The notes beneath the pieces were generated by a model. That model was not told the DNA's origin. It saw nothing but the letters and a program-made list of their open reading frames with translations, and did no database searches. From assembly GCF_003946165.1 (NCBI RefSeq), contig NZ_RHOI01000002.1:1-64000 (forward strand): a stretch of DNA of 64,000 nt. Direction: 5' to 3'. Both the position numbers and the translations under genes were made by a program. Origin of the DNA: Lacticaseibacillus baoqingensis (GTDB taxonomy: Bacteria > Bacillota > Bacilli > Lactobacillales > Lactobacillaceae). Positions 36,359 to 44,403 of the stretch are shown one piece after another (position 1 is the stretch's first letter; each line of letters starts with the position of its first letter).

Positions 36359-37216
36359 CTATTTTTTCGGTAACTCGATCACGATACGATAAGCATCTGC
36401 CGCGTCTTCTTCCGTCATCTTCACCTGCATGCCGGCATCTTTGATCAAATGCACCGACTTCTTCAAGGTATTGATCGCCATGCGCGTGTCATGGCTATGC
36501 GGCGTCCGTCTTTTTTTAGCCGGTTTACTCGGCGACGCTTGGGCCTTAGGCGGCTCAGCAGCGGCTTGGGCCAGCTCGGGATGCAAGATCGCTTCGGCGG
36601 CTTGTTGCGTCTCTTTGACGGTTAGCCCTGAAGCAAGGATCTCATGGAGCAATAACTGCTGGTGATAATCGTCCACGCGCAATAGTTCGCGGCCGTGGCG
36701 CTCACTGATCTCGCCATTCATGATCGCTTGTTGCACCGGTTCTGACAACTTCAACAACCGCAATTTATTCGCGACAAAAGACTGGCTTTTCCCCAATTGC
36801 GCTGCCAGCTGTGCTTGCGTCAAATGATTCAGCTCCATCAACGCGGTATACGCTTGCGCCTCTTCAATCGCGGATAAGCCTTCTCGTTGTAAATTCTCGA
36901 TCAACGCCATGGCGGCAGATTCTTCGTCGCTCATCTTTTGCACGATCGCCGGCGCCTTTGCCATTTGCAGATACTGCATGGCCCGAAAACGCCGTTCACC
37001 AGCTACGATCTCATATTGTTGCGGGGCATACTCGCGCAAAATGATCGGTTGCAACAACCCGTGTGCTTTGATCGTTTCGGCAAGTTCTGTGATCGCCGCT
37101 TCGGTGAAGACCTTCCGCGGCTGGAACCGATTAGGTACGATGGCAGTCAGCGGGATCTCTTGCACGCTAAGGCCTGGTGTAAGCTCCTTTTTACGGCCAA
37201 AAAATGGTAACGCCAT
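36359..37216 (-). CDS. noc: Nucleoid occlusion protein, ParB paralogue
   Basis: A ParB-family protein of 285 residues. It shares the GERRFRA box and helix-turn-helix (LTQAQLAAQLGKSQSFVANKLRLL) with ParB, but has an N-terminal basic start (MALPFFGRKKELTPGLSV) that resembles the membrane-binding helix of Noc, and its place beside rsmG is that of noc in Bacillus. Noc prevents septum formation over DNA. The linker (about 205-240) is rich in Ala, Pro and Lys. Confidence 0.88.
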   Translation of the reverse strand: MALPFFGRKKELTPGLSVQEIPLTAIVPNRFQPRKVFTEAAITELAETIKAHGLLQPIILREYAPQQYEIVAGERRFRAMQYLQMAKAPAIVQKMSDEESAAMALIENLQREGLSAIEEAQAYTALMELNHLTQAQLAAQLGKSQSFVANKLRLLKLSEPVQQAIMNGEISERHGRELLRVDDYHQQLLLHEILASGLTVKETQQAAEAILHPELAQAAAEPPKAQASPSKPAKKRRTPHSHDTRMAINTLKKSVHLIKDAGMQVKMTEEDAADAYRIVIELPKK

Positions 37217-37217
37217 T

Positions 37218-37949
37218 TTACTTCCCCCCTAACGGCAACTTGCTTGGTGTTCCTGGTTTGCGTGGGTATGCCTTAGGTGTCGCCTGACGCTTGGTGATCA
37301 CGATCAAGCTGCGAGAGTCGCCGGATTCAGGCAGGGTCAGCGTCTTAGCAGCCGTTATTTCACCGCCTAACGTGCGGATCGCCGTTTGGGCCAATTCCAG
37401 CTCGGCATCTGCATGTGCCGCTTTCATCGCCACGAAGACGCCGCCGATTTTGACTAACGGCAAGCACAACTCGGCTAAGACGTTCAATGGCGCCACTGCC
37501 CGCGCCGTGACGACGTCATAGGCTTGACGATGCGGCGATTTCTTCCCGCCAAAGGTTTCCGCACGATCATGATAAAGTTGGACCCCTTGCAGGCCTAGTT
37601 TCGCGGTCAACCGTTGTAAAAAGCCGATCCGCTTATTTAATGAGTCAACGATGCTGACGGTCAACTGCGGTAAGGCGATCTTCACCGGCAGCGACGGGAA
37701 CCCTGCGCCTGCACCAACATCACAAAGACTCAAGGCTTGTGTCTTCAGTTGCGGTACCGCAGTCACCAGCGTCAGAGAATCATAAAAATGTTTGAGGTAC
37801 ACCCCGGGTTCATCGGTAATCCCAGTGAGGTTCATCTTCTGATTTTCTGCGACTAAATAGTCATAATATTGTGCATATTGGTGCAGTTGTTCCGCGTGCT
37901 GCGGCAAGCCCAACTCAGCCAAAGCCGGCCCAAAAGTTTCGCGATCCAT
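37218..37949 (-). CDS. rsmG: 16S rRNA m7G527 methyltransferase
   Basis: Methylates G527 of 16S rRNA using SAM. The 243-residue RsmG/GidB protein shows KHFYDSLTL, the SAM-binding DVGAGAGFPSLPVKI, and VTARAVAPL. The C-terminus carries an unusual basic, proline-rich extension (RKPGTPSKLPLGGK). It is first in the partition operon, one base before the noc start, the classical order near oriC. Confidence 0.95.
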   Translation of the reverse strand: MDRETFGPALAELGLPQHAEQLHQYAQYYDYLVAENQKMNLTGITDEPGVYLKHFYDSLTLVTAVPQLKTQALSLCDVGAGAGFPSLPVKIALPQLTVSIVDSLNKRIGFLQRLTAKLGLQGVQLYHDRAETFGGKKSPHRQAYDVVTARAVAPLNVLAELCLPLVKIGGVFVAMKAAHADAELELAQTAIRTLGGEITAAKTLTLPESGDSRSLIVITKRQATPKAYPRKPGTPSKLPLGGK

Positions 37950-37992
37950 ATCGACACCATTCCTTTATTTTCCCGGATCACGCGCCTATTTT

Positions 37993-38084
37993 CGTGGAAC
38001 AAGGCGCGTTTCACGTCATGCTCTAGTTTAACGTAATTTAATCTCTCCCACAACCCACCAGGCGCGCCCGTTTCACATGAAACA
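37993..38084. other. Cluster of parS-like sites
   Basis: CGTTTCACATGAAACA (38069-38084) matches parS (TGTTTCACGTGAAACA) at 14 of 16 positions. Nearby are two half-sites: CGTGGAACA (37993-38001, complement TGTTCCACG) and CGTTTCACGT (38007-38016). They lie between rsmG and gatD, next to the parAB genes that would use them. Confidence 0.55.
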
Positions 38085-38156
38085 CTCACCCGCTGAAGCG
38101 TTTGTTTTCACGCCAAAATGTGCTATTATGCGGATACGAAAGGACAGGTGACCACT

Positions 38157-38828
38157 GTGGCAAATACCATTACCATCGCATATCTCTATGAGGACCTGAT
38201 GAACACTTATGGCGACTCTGGCGATGTCAAGATTTTGCGTTATTGGCTCAACCAAGCGGGCTATCAGGTGCAAGTCGACAATATCAGTTTAGAGGCCCCT
38301 TTCAATGCCTCAGATTACGACTTCATTTTCTTCGGTGGCGGCCAAGATTACGAACAGACGGTCGTCGCACGCGATCTCAAGCGCCACAAAGCCACCTTGC
38401 GCGATTACATTGAAGCAGGTCGGCCAATGCTGGCGATTTGCGGTGGTTACCAGCTCCTTGGTGCCTACTACGAAACCAGCGCAGGCGACACGATCCCTGG
38501 TCTGGGGATCTTACCTTTGCACACCGTATTCAAAGCCGACAGCCGCATGATCGGCGATACCGAATTCGAAACCAGTTTTGGTACCGTGCGGGCATTTGAA
38601 AATCATAGCGGCCGCACCTACTTCGACGATCCTCAAAAGTTGCAACCGTTAGGCAAGATGATCCAAGGTTACGGAAACAACCCGGAAGACGGCGTCGAAG
38701 GCATGCGCTATAAAAACACCTTCGGCAGTTATGCGCATGGCCCCATTTTGCGCAACACCAACATCGCCAAAGTCATCACCCAATTGATCATTGCCAACCA
38801 CAAACAGCGCACGCAAACCGCTGTTTAA
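38157..38828 (+). CDS. gatD: Lipid II isoglutaminyl synthase, glutaminase subunit
   Basis: A class I glutaminase-like amidotransferase of 223 residues that hands ammonia to MurT to amidate the D-Glu of lipid II. The nucleophile is Cys95 in LAICGGYQLLG and the histidine is His194 in SYAHGPIL, matching S. aureus GatD C94 and H189. The start is GTG at 38157 with AGGTGA upstream. MurT, usually the adjacent gene, is not in this window. It stands alone, divergent from rsmG, with a terminator. Confidence 0.9.
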   Translation: MANTITIAYLYEDLMNTYGDSGDVKILRYWLNQAGYQVQVDNISLEAPFNASDYDFIFFGGGQDYEQTVVARDLKRHKATLRDYIEAGRPMLAICGGYQLLGAYYETSAGDTIPGLGILPLHTVFKADSRMIGDTEFETSFGTVRAFENHSGRTYFDDPQKLQPLGKMIQGYGNNPEDGVEGMRYKNTFGSYAHGPILRNTNIAKVITQLIIANHKQRTQTAV

Positions 38829-38835
38829 AGCCAAC

Positions 38836-38888
38836 AAAATACGGCTCTGGCGTTCAACCTTGAAAGGTTGGGCCAGAGCCGTATTTTT
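38836..38888. terminator. Terminator, gatD / flavin protein
   Basis: AAATACGGCTCTGGC and its complement form a long stem, with AACCTTGAAAGGTT inside and T after it. It is shared by convergent genes. Confidence 0.88.
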
Positions 38889-38899
38889 ATTTGCTTGGC

Positions 38900-39316
38900 T
38901 TATTCAGGATCTGCTTCGATCAAATCACCCGCCACCGCACCAACGTCGAGGCGATAGATGCGGTGCACATTGATCACAACGGCTGCGATCGCTGCTGGCA
39001 GCTTACGCGCTTGCGCAAATGCCTGCGCATCACGGTAGATGTCATCATCCGTGTGAAATTCTGCGGTGCCTTCAAAGCGAAAGCCTTTCAATGCCGGCCG
39101 GTCAACGACAGCGACTGCCGCTTTATGGTTGTCATTAAGGTTATGCCAGGCTTGTTTGCCAGTTTCTTCGTTATAGATCAAGCGGTGATCGTCCAAGACG
39201 CGCATCGTTCCTTTAGGCCCGACTTGCGGGTTGCCATGTTCATCTGCAGTGGCCAAAAAGTTCAGTTGCTCGGCGATCATTGTTTGCATTGCCGGAGTCA
39301 AAGTTGCCATATTCAC
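38900..39316 (-). CDS. Pyridoxamine 5'-phosphate oxidase family, FMN-binding split barrel
   Basis: A 138-residue split-barrel flavin protein (FLATADEHGNPQVGPKGTMRVLDD near the N-terminus). Members include pyridoxamine phosphate oxidases and general FMN reductases; this one lacks the length and signature of a true PdxH, so its reaction is not determined. The start is GTG six bases from GGAG; an ATG two codons later is the alternative. It lies in a row of small minus-strand genes with a flavodoxin. Confidence 0.78.
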   Translation of the reverse strand: MNMATLTPAMQTMIAEQLNFLATADEHGNPQVGPKGTMRVLDDHRLIYNEETGKQAWHNLNDNHKAAVAVVDRPALKGFRFEGTAEFHTDDDIYRDAQAFAQARKLPAAIAAVVINVHRIYRLDVGAVAGDLIEADPE

Positions 39317-39374
39317 ATCACGCTCCTAAAAATAACTTCTGTTTCACTTAACGCTTCCTAGCTGCGCCTACGCT

Positions 39375-39602
39375 TTAGAGATGCGCTAAGATGGTGTAGC
39401 GGCCTTTATTTGGTTCATCGTCAGCCGGTTGGCCGGCAGCTTCGTAAAACACCGCAAAGCCGCCATCAGCATCCTTAGCCACCACTAAGCCTTCGTCTGC
39501 TACATGTTCTGCTTTATAGATCTCTGCACTCCGCCGGGCGGCTTGAAAGTCAAAGTCATTGGCGATCGCATCGCCTGGATTGAAAAATACGGTCTCGTCC
39601 AT
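39375..39602 (-). CDS. Small hypothetical acidic protein
   Basis: A 75-residue acidic protein (MDETVFFNPGDAIANDF at the N-terminus, KGRYTILAHL at the C-terminus). It has no membrane segment, signal peptide or motif I recognise. It starts at ATG 39602, with GGAGG upstream; a longer frame is not used. It lies between flavin protein and flavodoxin genes on the same strand, but any link to them is unknown. Confidence 0.6.
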   Translation of the reverse strand: MDETVFFNPGDAIANDFDFQAARRSAEIYKAEHVADEGLVVAKDADGGFAVFYEAAGQPADDEPNKGRYTILAHL

Positions 39603-39647
39603 GGTAAGCCTCCTTTGACAGTTGCCTGTCACTTGATCCGGCCAAAA

Positions 39648-40115
39648 CTAATCTTGTTGGACCGCTTTGACCTTCGCCACAATTGCCTTGGTGAACGCGG
39701 CAAAAGCAGGCATATCCGCTTGAGTAGCGCCTTGTTCGATCTTGATACTATCGGCTCCTTTGATCGCACCAGCGGAGGTTAATACCGCTTCAAAATGGTC
39801 TGGCGCCGTATTATAGCGATCTTGCCCATAAAACTTATCGCCAGTGCCGGCGATCCCAAAGACCAACGGTTTCTGGCTAAAATCCAGTTGCTGCAGATCC
39901 GCGTAAAAATCCTGCGTTTCTTCTGGGATCACCCCGCCAGACCAAGTATAAGTGGACAAAATCACCGCATCATAACCAGCAAGCTTGGCAGCATCTGTTT
40001 GCTGCATCTCGCCAATGCTGACGCTTGCGCCGGCATGTTCAAAAAATTGCGTCAAGATCCGCGCCATCCCCTTGGCATTCCCTGTGATCGATGCGTATAA
40101 AATCAATACCTTCAT
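39648..40115 (-). CDS. Flavodoxin
   Basis: A 155-residue electron carrier with the FMN phosphate loop LYASITGNAKGMA at the N-terminus, the second FMN region (STYTWSGGVIP, near residue 57) and the third (GIAGTGDKFYG). Flavodoxins feed electrons to radical SAM and other enzymes in the cytoplasm. ATG at 40115 has AGGTGAG before it. It may form a short operon with the two genes downstream on the minus strand. Confidence 0.9.
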   Translation of the reverse strand: MKVLILYASITGNAKGMARILTQFFEHAGASVSIGEMQQTDAAKLAGYDAVILSTYTWSGGVIPEETQDFYADLQQLDFSQKPLVFGIAGTGDKFYGQDRYNTAPDHFEAVLTSAGAIKGADSIKIEQGATQADMPAFAAFTKAIVAKVKAVQQD

Positions 40116-40181
40116 TGCGCTCACCTCTAGCTTCAGTATACCATGTTCGACGCTAGGGCTGAATGCGCATCCATCAGCAGC

Positions 40182-41297
40182 TTAATCTTGGTAATTAAAA
40201 TGCGTCAGCGGTGCTTGCTTGACGTCAGCGATCGTCTTGGTGCCGGCCAGCTGCATCACGATCTCAAATTCATGATCGATTTGTTCAAACACGCTTTGGA
40301 CGCCTTGTGCCCCGCCTAAAGCCAAACCATACAAGACTGGCCGGGCGAAGGCGACGAGATCTGCCCCAGCCGCTAATGCCTTGAAAACATGACTGCCGCG
40401 CCGGACGCCGGAATCAAAGATGATCGGAACTTGATGATTGACCGCCTTGGCGATGCTTGGCAACACATCAAATGCTGCCGGGCCGCCATTCAATTCCCGG
40501 CCGCCGTGGTTAGACACATAGATCCCACTAGCACCGGCACCAATCGCGCGCAGCGCATCTTCAGGGGATTCGATTCCTTTAACGATCACCGGCAGTTTGG
40601 TATATTCTGCGATCCGGCGGACATCGTCTTCACCGATCTTTTGGGCAGCAGAAGCGTAGATCTCACCGATCCCTTTGCCTTTACCATCACCAGCCGAGAA
40701 CTTCTCCAGGTTAGCCATTGGGATCGGGAATTGGAAATTATTGATGATATCTTGTTCACGATACCCATCAACCGTTGCATCAACGGTTAAAATGATCCCT
40801 TTGACGCCGGCTTTGACGGCTTCATCCAACAAGCTGTAGTTGAAGTCCCAATCTTTGGACATATACAGTTGGAAAAACTGTGGGGCCCCTGGTGCAGCCG
40901 CTGCGGTATCAGCGATGGAAGTTGAGCTATAAGTGCTTTGGCTCATCAACCCGCCAACTGCCGCAACGCCTTTGGCAGTCGCCTTTTCGCCTTGGCTATG
41001 CGCCAACCCCTGGGCAGCAGCAGGTGCCATCATGACAGGCGTCTTCAAATCGATGCCAAAGATCTGCGTCGACAGATCTGGAGATTCGATGTTCGACAAT
41101 GCCTTAGGAACGATTTGAGCATGTTGAAAAGCCAGCGTATTTTGCCGCAAAGTCCAATCATCTTCTGCACCGCCGACGATATAGCCGAAGCCGCCAGTCG
41201 GAATGATCTTTTTTGCCTCTGCTTCAAGTGCTGGCAAATTCAAAATCGTCAATTTCTTTTCGTTGTCGCTTTGCTGATAACCGTTTACTTCTGTCAT
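40182..41297 (-). CDS. FMN-dependent L-lactate oxidase family enzyme
   Basis: An alpha-hydroxyacid oxidase of 371 residues with a TIM barrel. Family features: FGYIVGGAEDDWTLRQN with the active-site tyrosine, QLYMSKDW, LTVDA, the catalytic His-Arg in YVSNHGGRELNG, and FDSGVRRG for FMN phosphate. It is closest in my memory to Aerococcus-type lactate oxidases, which make pyruvate and hydrogen peroxide; other alpha-hydroxyacids are possible. ATG at 41297 is nine bases from GGAGG; the ATG that abuts GGAGG is too close. A good promoter precedes it. Confidence 0.88.
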   Translation of the reverse strand: MTEVNGYQQSDNEKKLTILNLPALEAEAKKIIPTGGFGYIVGGAEDDWTLRQNTLAFQHAQIVPKALSNIESPDLSTQIFGIDLKTPVMMAPAAAQGLAHSQGEKATAKGVAAVGGLMSQSTYSSTSIADTAAAAPGAPQFFQLYMSKDWDFNYSLLDEAVKAGVKGIILTVDATVDGYREQDIINNFQFPIPMANLEKFSAGDGKGKGIGEIYASAAQKIGEDDVRRIAEYTKLPVIVKGIESPEDALRAIGAGASGIYVSNHGGRELNGGPAAFDVLPSIAKAVNHQVPIIFDSGVRRGSHVFKALAAGADLVAFARPVLYGLALGGAQGVQSVFEQIDHEFEIVMQLAGTKTIADVKQAPLTHFNYQD

Positions 41298-41332
41298 GAT
41301 TAACATCCTCCTATGAGTTGATTACAAGGATC

Positions 41333-41360
41333 ACTATATCACTTACTTTTAGTTAGTCAA
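41333..41360 (-). promoter_or_regulatory. Promoter of the lactate oxidase gene
   Basis: On the minus strand TTGACT (41355-41360) and TATAGT (41333-41338) are 16 bases apart. The spacer carries CTAACTAAAAGTAA, repeated near 61534. Confidence 0.7.
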
Positions 41361-41418
41361 ACCTTTATGCTTACTTTTGCCAAGTTTTTTTCAAATTTAA
41401 CCGCAACTGCGAGGCACC

Positions 41419-41468
41419 AAAAACGCCCTTGCCCCACGATTCGATCAAATCGTAGGCCAAGGGCGTTT
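41419..41468 (-). terminator. Terminator of small gene 41481-41780
   Basis: AAACGCCCTTG and its complement form the outer stem and ACGATT/AATCGT the inner one; the minus-strand product ends in five T. Confidence 0.8.
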
Positions 41469-41480
41469 CTCAGCACGGCG

Positions 41481-41780
41481 TCAATTTAGCGTCAATTGTC
41501 GATCAACATGCAATAAGAAGTGCACCGCTTCGGCAAGTTGGTTCTCAGCAAAAAAGCGAATGTCTGGCTGTTTGCCAAATACATCGATTTCGATCAAAGG
41601 CTCAAATCCACCAAACAGCCGCAATACTTGTCGTAACCATGCATCCCAAACCTGTGTGACCAAGCCATTGTGGCGGTCTAAATTACGCCGAATGATCACA
41701 TTCTTGTTCTCCCATGTCCGCACCCGGATCGGCGTCGTTTGCCTAGTCGCGAGCTCTTGTAAATAAGCGTATGGTGACAT
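41481..41780 (-). CDS. Hypothetical protein, 99 residues
   Basis: A soluble 99-residue protein with mixed charge (TPIRVRTWENKNVIIRRN, IEIDVFGKQPDIRFF). I do not recognise a family. The ATG at 41780 has a GGGG sequence upstream; seven further codons are open but lack a site. It has a strong promoter containing an operator-like palindrome and its own terminator, so it is probably a real, regulated gene. Confidence 0.6.
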   Translation of the reverse strand: MSPYAYLQELATRQTTPIRVRTWENKNVIIRRNLDRHNGLVTQVWDAWLRQVLRLFGGFEPLIEIDVFGKQPDIRFFAENQLAEAVHFLLHVDRQLTLN

Positions 41781-41828
41781 TTCATCAGCCCCTTTGCACA
41801 AGTGCGACAGAAACTATGCTCTATTATC

Positions 41829-41857
41829 ATTATACAAACAAACGTTTGCTTTTGCAA
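41829..41857 (-). promoter_or_regulatory. Promoter with CAAACGTTTG palindrome in the spacer
   Basis: On the minus strand TTGCAA (41852-41857) and TATAAT (41829-41834) are 17 bases apart. A perfect palindrome CAAACGTTTG (41839-41848) fills the spacer. A central CG is typical of LacI-family operators; the site differs from the cre consensus at two fixed positions. Confidence 0.6.
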
Positions 41858-41910
41858 CTTATTAACGCATTTACGGTGAAGTTAGGTATACTAGGGATAA
41901 GTGAAATCGA

Positions 41911-41929
41911 GGAGGAACCAATGCAATGA
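41911..41929 (+). promoter_or_regulatory. Two-codon upstream reading frame at the start of the 68-residue gene
   Basis: GGAGG (41911-41915) is five bases before an ATG at 41921 that reads ATG-CAA-TGA, and ten bases before the true ATG at 41926. Stop and start overlap as ATGA, so translation of the gene may depend on reinitiation. Confidence 0.5.
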
Positions 41930-42132
41930 GCGAAAAAGAGCAATTAAACGCATTTTCTCGGGAGATCATCGACTTCCAGCGTAAGAACAACCTCACCGAC
42001 ACCGAGATGGCGCTCAACAGCCATGTATCTGTGGAACACATCCACAACATTAAAGCAATGCGGGAGAACCCGGATCCAACGGTCGTGGCCAGCCTCCGCG
42101 ATTATATGGAGCACAAACCCAAAGGCAAATAG
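41926..42132 (+). CDS. Small helical protein, possible helix-turn-helix
   Basis: A 68-residue protein. The middle (LTDTEMALNSHVSVEHIHNIKAM) has the spacing of a helix-turn-helix of the Cro type, and similar small proteins are widespread in lactobacilli (I recall the name LBP_cg2779 family). Function is unknown. It is followed by a strong terminator and is alone. TATACT lies at 41887-41892. Confidence 0.65.
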   Translation: MSEKEQLNAFSREIIDFQRKNNLTDTEMALNSHVSVEHIHNIKAMRENPDPTVVASLRDYMEHKPKGK

Positions 42133-42166
42133 CCAGCGATCGCCGTGCCGATAAAGCGGTCACCAT

Positions 42167-42220
42167 TAAAACAAGCACTTAAAGACAGCGAGCTGATCGC
42201 TATTTTTAAGTGCTTGTTTT
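42167..42220. terminator. Shared terminator
   Basis: AAAACAAGCACTTAAA and its complement form a 16-bp stem with A and T runs at both ends, between the convergent genes at 41926 and 42230. Confidence 0.88.
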
Positions 42221-42229
42221 AGTTTAGGT

Positions 42230-42862
42230 TCAATCATGTGCCGAAACGACTTTTTGGAAAGTATCATTAGGGATCCGAATCAAGGAAAAGCGTTGCGCCG
42301 TCCGTCCGACCCTTAGCCCTAAACCATTGAGAAACGTCGGCTTATACGTGCCAATATACGTCGCCACATAAGCTTTTTCTTGCGTTTTTTCTAACTTAGC
42401 GAGTTGCTTGGTTGACCATGGATAAGCAGATGCCCGCACGGTTAAAGCATCGGTGGCATCAGAAACGTCAGCATTGCGACTCGAGATCTGATATTTTGCC
42501 CCGTGAGTCCAGTAAGTATAATAATGCACCGGATGCTTGCCATTACCCGAGGTCACACTGACATAATAAGAGCGATCTGAGTCGGTTTGCAACACGAGAT
42601 TTGCATAATTATAAGTCACCTTAAGGGCACTGCGATCAGAATAATCCGGTTGACGCAACCACGTGACCCAAGCCATCCCGTAAAAAACCACGGCTAAAAG
42701 CAACACTTCTAAGCAGTCGATCAAAACGGTCTTCACCGAATGCTGCTGGCGCAAAACGACCAGCATTTTTAAATGGCGTTGGCGAATATTCCAGACCACA
42801 AAACCGAGATAAGCTAGGACTAACAGCCATGCCACTAGCCCTAGTAAGTTCCAAGAATTCAT
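42230..42862 (-). CDS. Membrane protein of unknown function
   Basis: A 210-residue protein with two N-terminal membrane segments (about residues 5-25 and 48-68) and a soluble C-terminal domain rich in Tyr, Ser and Thr, probably extracytoplasmic. Similar proteins occur in lactobacilli (I recall an LVIS_2131 family), but no role is known. It starts 34 bases after the NADH oxidase gene and may share its transcript. Confidence 0.65.
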   Translation of the reverse strand: MNSWNLLGLVAWLLVLAYLGFVVWNIRQRHLKMLVVLRQQHSVKTVLIDCLEVLLLAVVFYGMAWVTWLRQPDYSDRSALKVTYNYANLVLQTDSDRSYYVSVTSGNGKHPVHYYTYWTHGAKYQISSRNADVSDATDALTVRASAYPWSTKQLAKLEKTQEKAYVATYIGTYKPTFLNGLGLRVGRTAQRFSLIRIPNDTFQKVVSAHD

Positions 42863-42896
42863 GCATTTCTCCTTACAAAAACGTTTCCGCTGATCG

Positions 42897-44252
42897 TTAA
42901 GCGTTCAGATGATCCGCCTGCTCAACTGCCATTTGGCCCAACAAATTCAAGTAGTTCCAAGGCTTATCATACCAAGGGTTAAACAGCATATCGACATACG
43001 CCAAGTCGTCGATCGTGTTGCGGTTTTGGATCATGACCGAAACCAAATTGGCCGATTGCGTCACATCATGTTGACTCAATAATTGCGCACCGAGGATCCG
43101 CCGGTTATCTTGATCATAAACTAACACCATCGTCACCGGATAGGCATCTGCCATGAACTCTGGGCGATAGGCATCCGTCAACGTCACGCTAGCCGCGTTG
43201 AAGCCTTCTGTTTTGGCCCGCTTCAAGGTCATCCCGGTACAAGCCAGCGTCTTATCATATAACCGCATCGCACTCGTCGATTGGGTCCCCATGTAACGCA
43301 CCACATTGCCAAACACATTGCGCCCGGCTAATTTCCCTTGGCGCACGGCATTTGTTGCCAATGGCGCATATGAGTCGCGGCCGGTGGGATTGAAGTGCAC
43401 CGCCACGGCATCCCCGCCGGCATAAATATCAGGGTCGCTGGTTTGCATATAATCATTGACGTGGATCGACCCATCAGGGTTGGTCACCACTTGGCCTTCC
43501 AGCAATTCTGTCATTGCCCGAAAGCCGACGCATACCACCGCCAAATCAGCCACGTGTTCTGCTTTATCCGTACGAATGAACGCATGTTGCTTATCGCTAT
43601 CAAATTGTAACGCGACTTCGTTCAAAAACGTCGTGACCCCATGAGCACGCAATTCATCGCTGACCAGCTCTGCCAACTCGTGATCGACATAATGGCTCAA
43701 GACCCCGTGCACCCCATTGATGAAGATCACCTTGCGACCGATGCGGCTATACGCTTCGGCGATCTCAACGCCAATATAGCCGCCGCCGATGATCGCGATC
43801 GTTTGGGCATCTTTGGCACTTTCTTTGATTTTGACGGCATCGTCATAATTTTTACACATCAAGACCCGCGGCAGACTGATCCCTTGTAATGGCGGCACAA
43901 CCGGATAGCTGCCTGTGGTCATGATCAGCTTGTCATAACCTTGCATGAACCGCTGACCGCTCACCATGTTTTGCACTTCCAGCTGGTGGTCTTTGGCAGC
44001 GATCGTCACCACGTCATGTTGCAGGTGCACGTGCACATTGGGGCCAAGTTTTTCCAACTCAGCCGCGCTGTCGTAAAACATGTCCTCCAAGCGTGCAACT
44101 GTACCTTCAAGATACAACGCGATCCCGCAAGATAAAAAGGAAATATCTGCCCGGCGTTCAAAGACATCGACCGTCGTTTCCGGGTGCCGCGCAATGATTT
44201 CATGGACCGCTGCTGTGCCAGCGTGGGTACACCCGACTACTGCGATTCTCAT
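42897..44252 (-). CDS. nox: NADH oxidase, CoA-disulfide reductase family
   Basis: A flavoprotein of 451 residues that reduces oxygen to water with NADH. It has the FAD motif VVGCTHAGTAA, the redox cysteine in SFLSCGIALY (C42), the NAD motif AIIGGGYIGVEIAEAY, and the C-terminal dimer domain. The water-forming type is inferred from the C42 region and similarity to lactobacillus Nox proteins; CoA-disulfide reductases are close relatives. In a fermenting cell it regenerates NAD and lowers oxygen. Confidence 0.9.
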   Translation of the reverse strand: MRIAVVGCTHAGTAAVHEIIARHPETTVDVFERRADISFLSCGIALYLEGTVARLEDMFYDSAAELEKLGPNVHVHLQHDVVTIAAKDHQLEVQNMVSGQRFMQGYDKLIMTTGSYPVVPPLQGISLPRVLMCKNYDDAVKIKESAKDAQTIAIIGGGYIGVEIAEAYSRIGRKVIFINGVHGVLSHYVDHELAELVSDELRAHGVTTFLNEVALQFDSDKQHAFIRTDKAEHVADLAVVCVGFRAMTELLEGQVVTNPDGSIHVNDYMQTSDPDIYAGGDAVAVHFNPTGRDSYAPLATNAVRQGKLAGRNVFGNVVRYMGTQSTSAMRLYDKTLACTGMTLKRAKTEGFNAASVTLTDAYRPEFMADAYPVTMVLVYDQDNRRILGAQLLSQHDVTQSANLVSVMIQNRNTIDDLAYVDMLFNPWYDKPWNYLNLLGQMAVEQADHLNA

Positions 44253-44403
44253 ATTAGGGCCTCTCTTTGATGTGTCATTAAATGGGATACTGCTATCTGT
44301 TATTATCGCACGAAAACTACTAAAGCTAAAGGCTAGTTCCTTTAAGAAATCGACTGCACTAAGTTATACTTAAGAAAAGGCTTGCAAGAAGGGAATGGCG
44401 CTG

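Noticed and set aside
41307-41480. CRISPR or insertion element in the AT-rich gap after lactate oxidase
   Set aside because: Only a promoter and a terminator are visible; there are no direct repeats or terminal inverted repeats.
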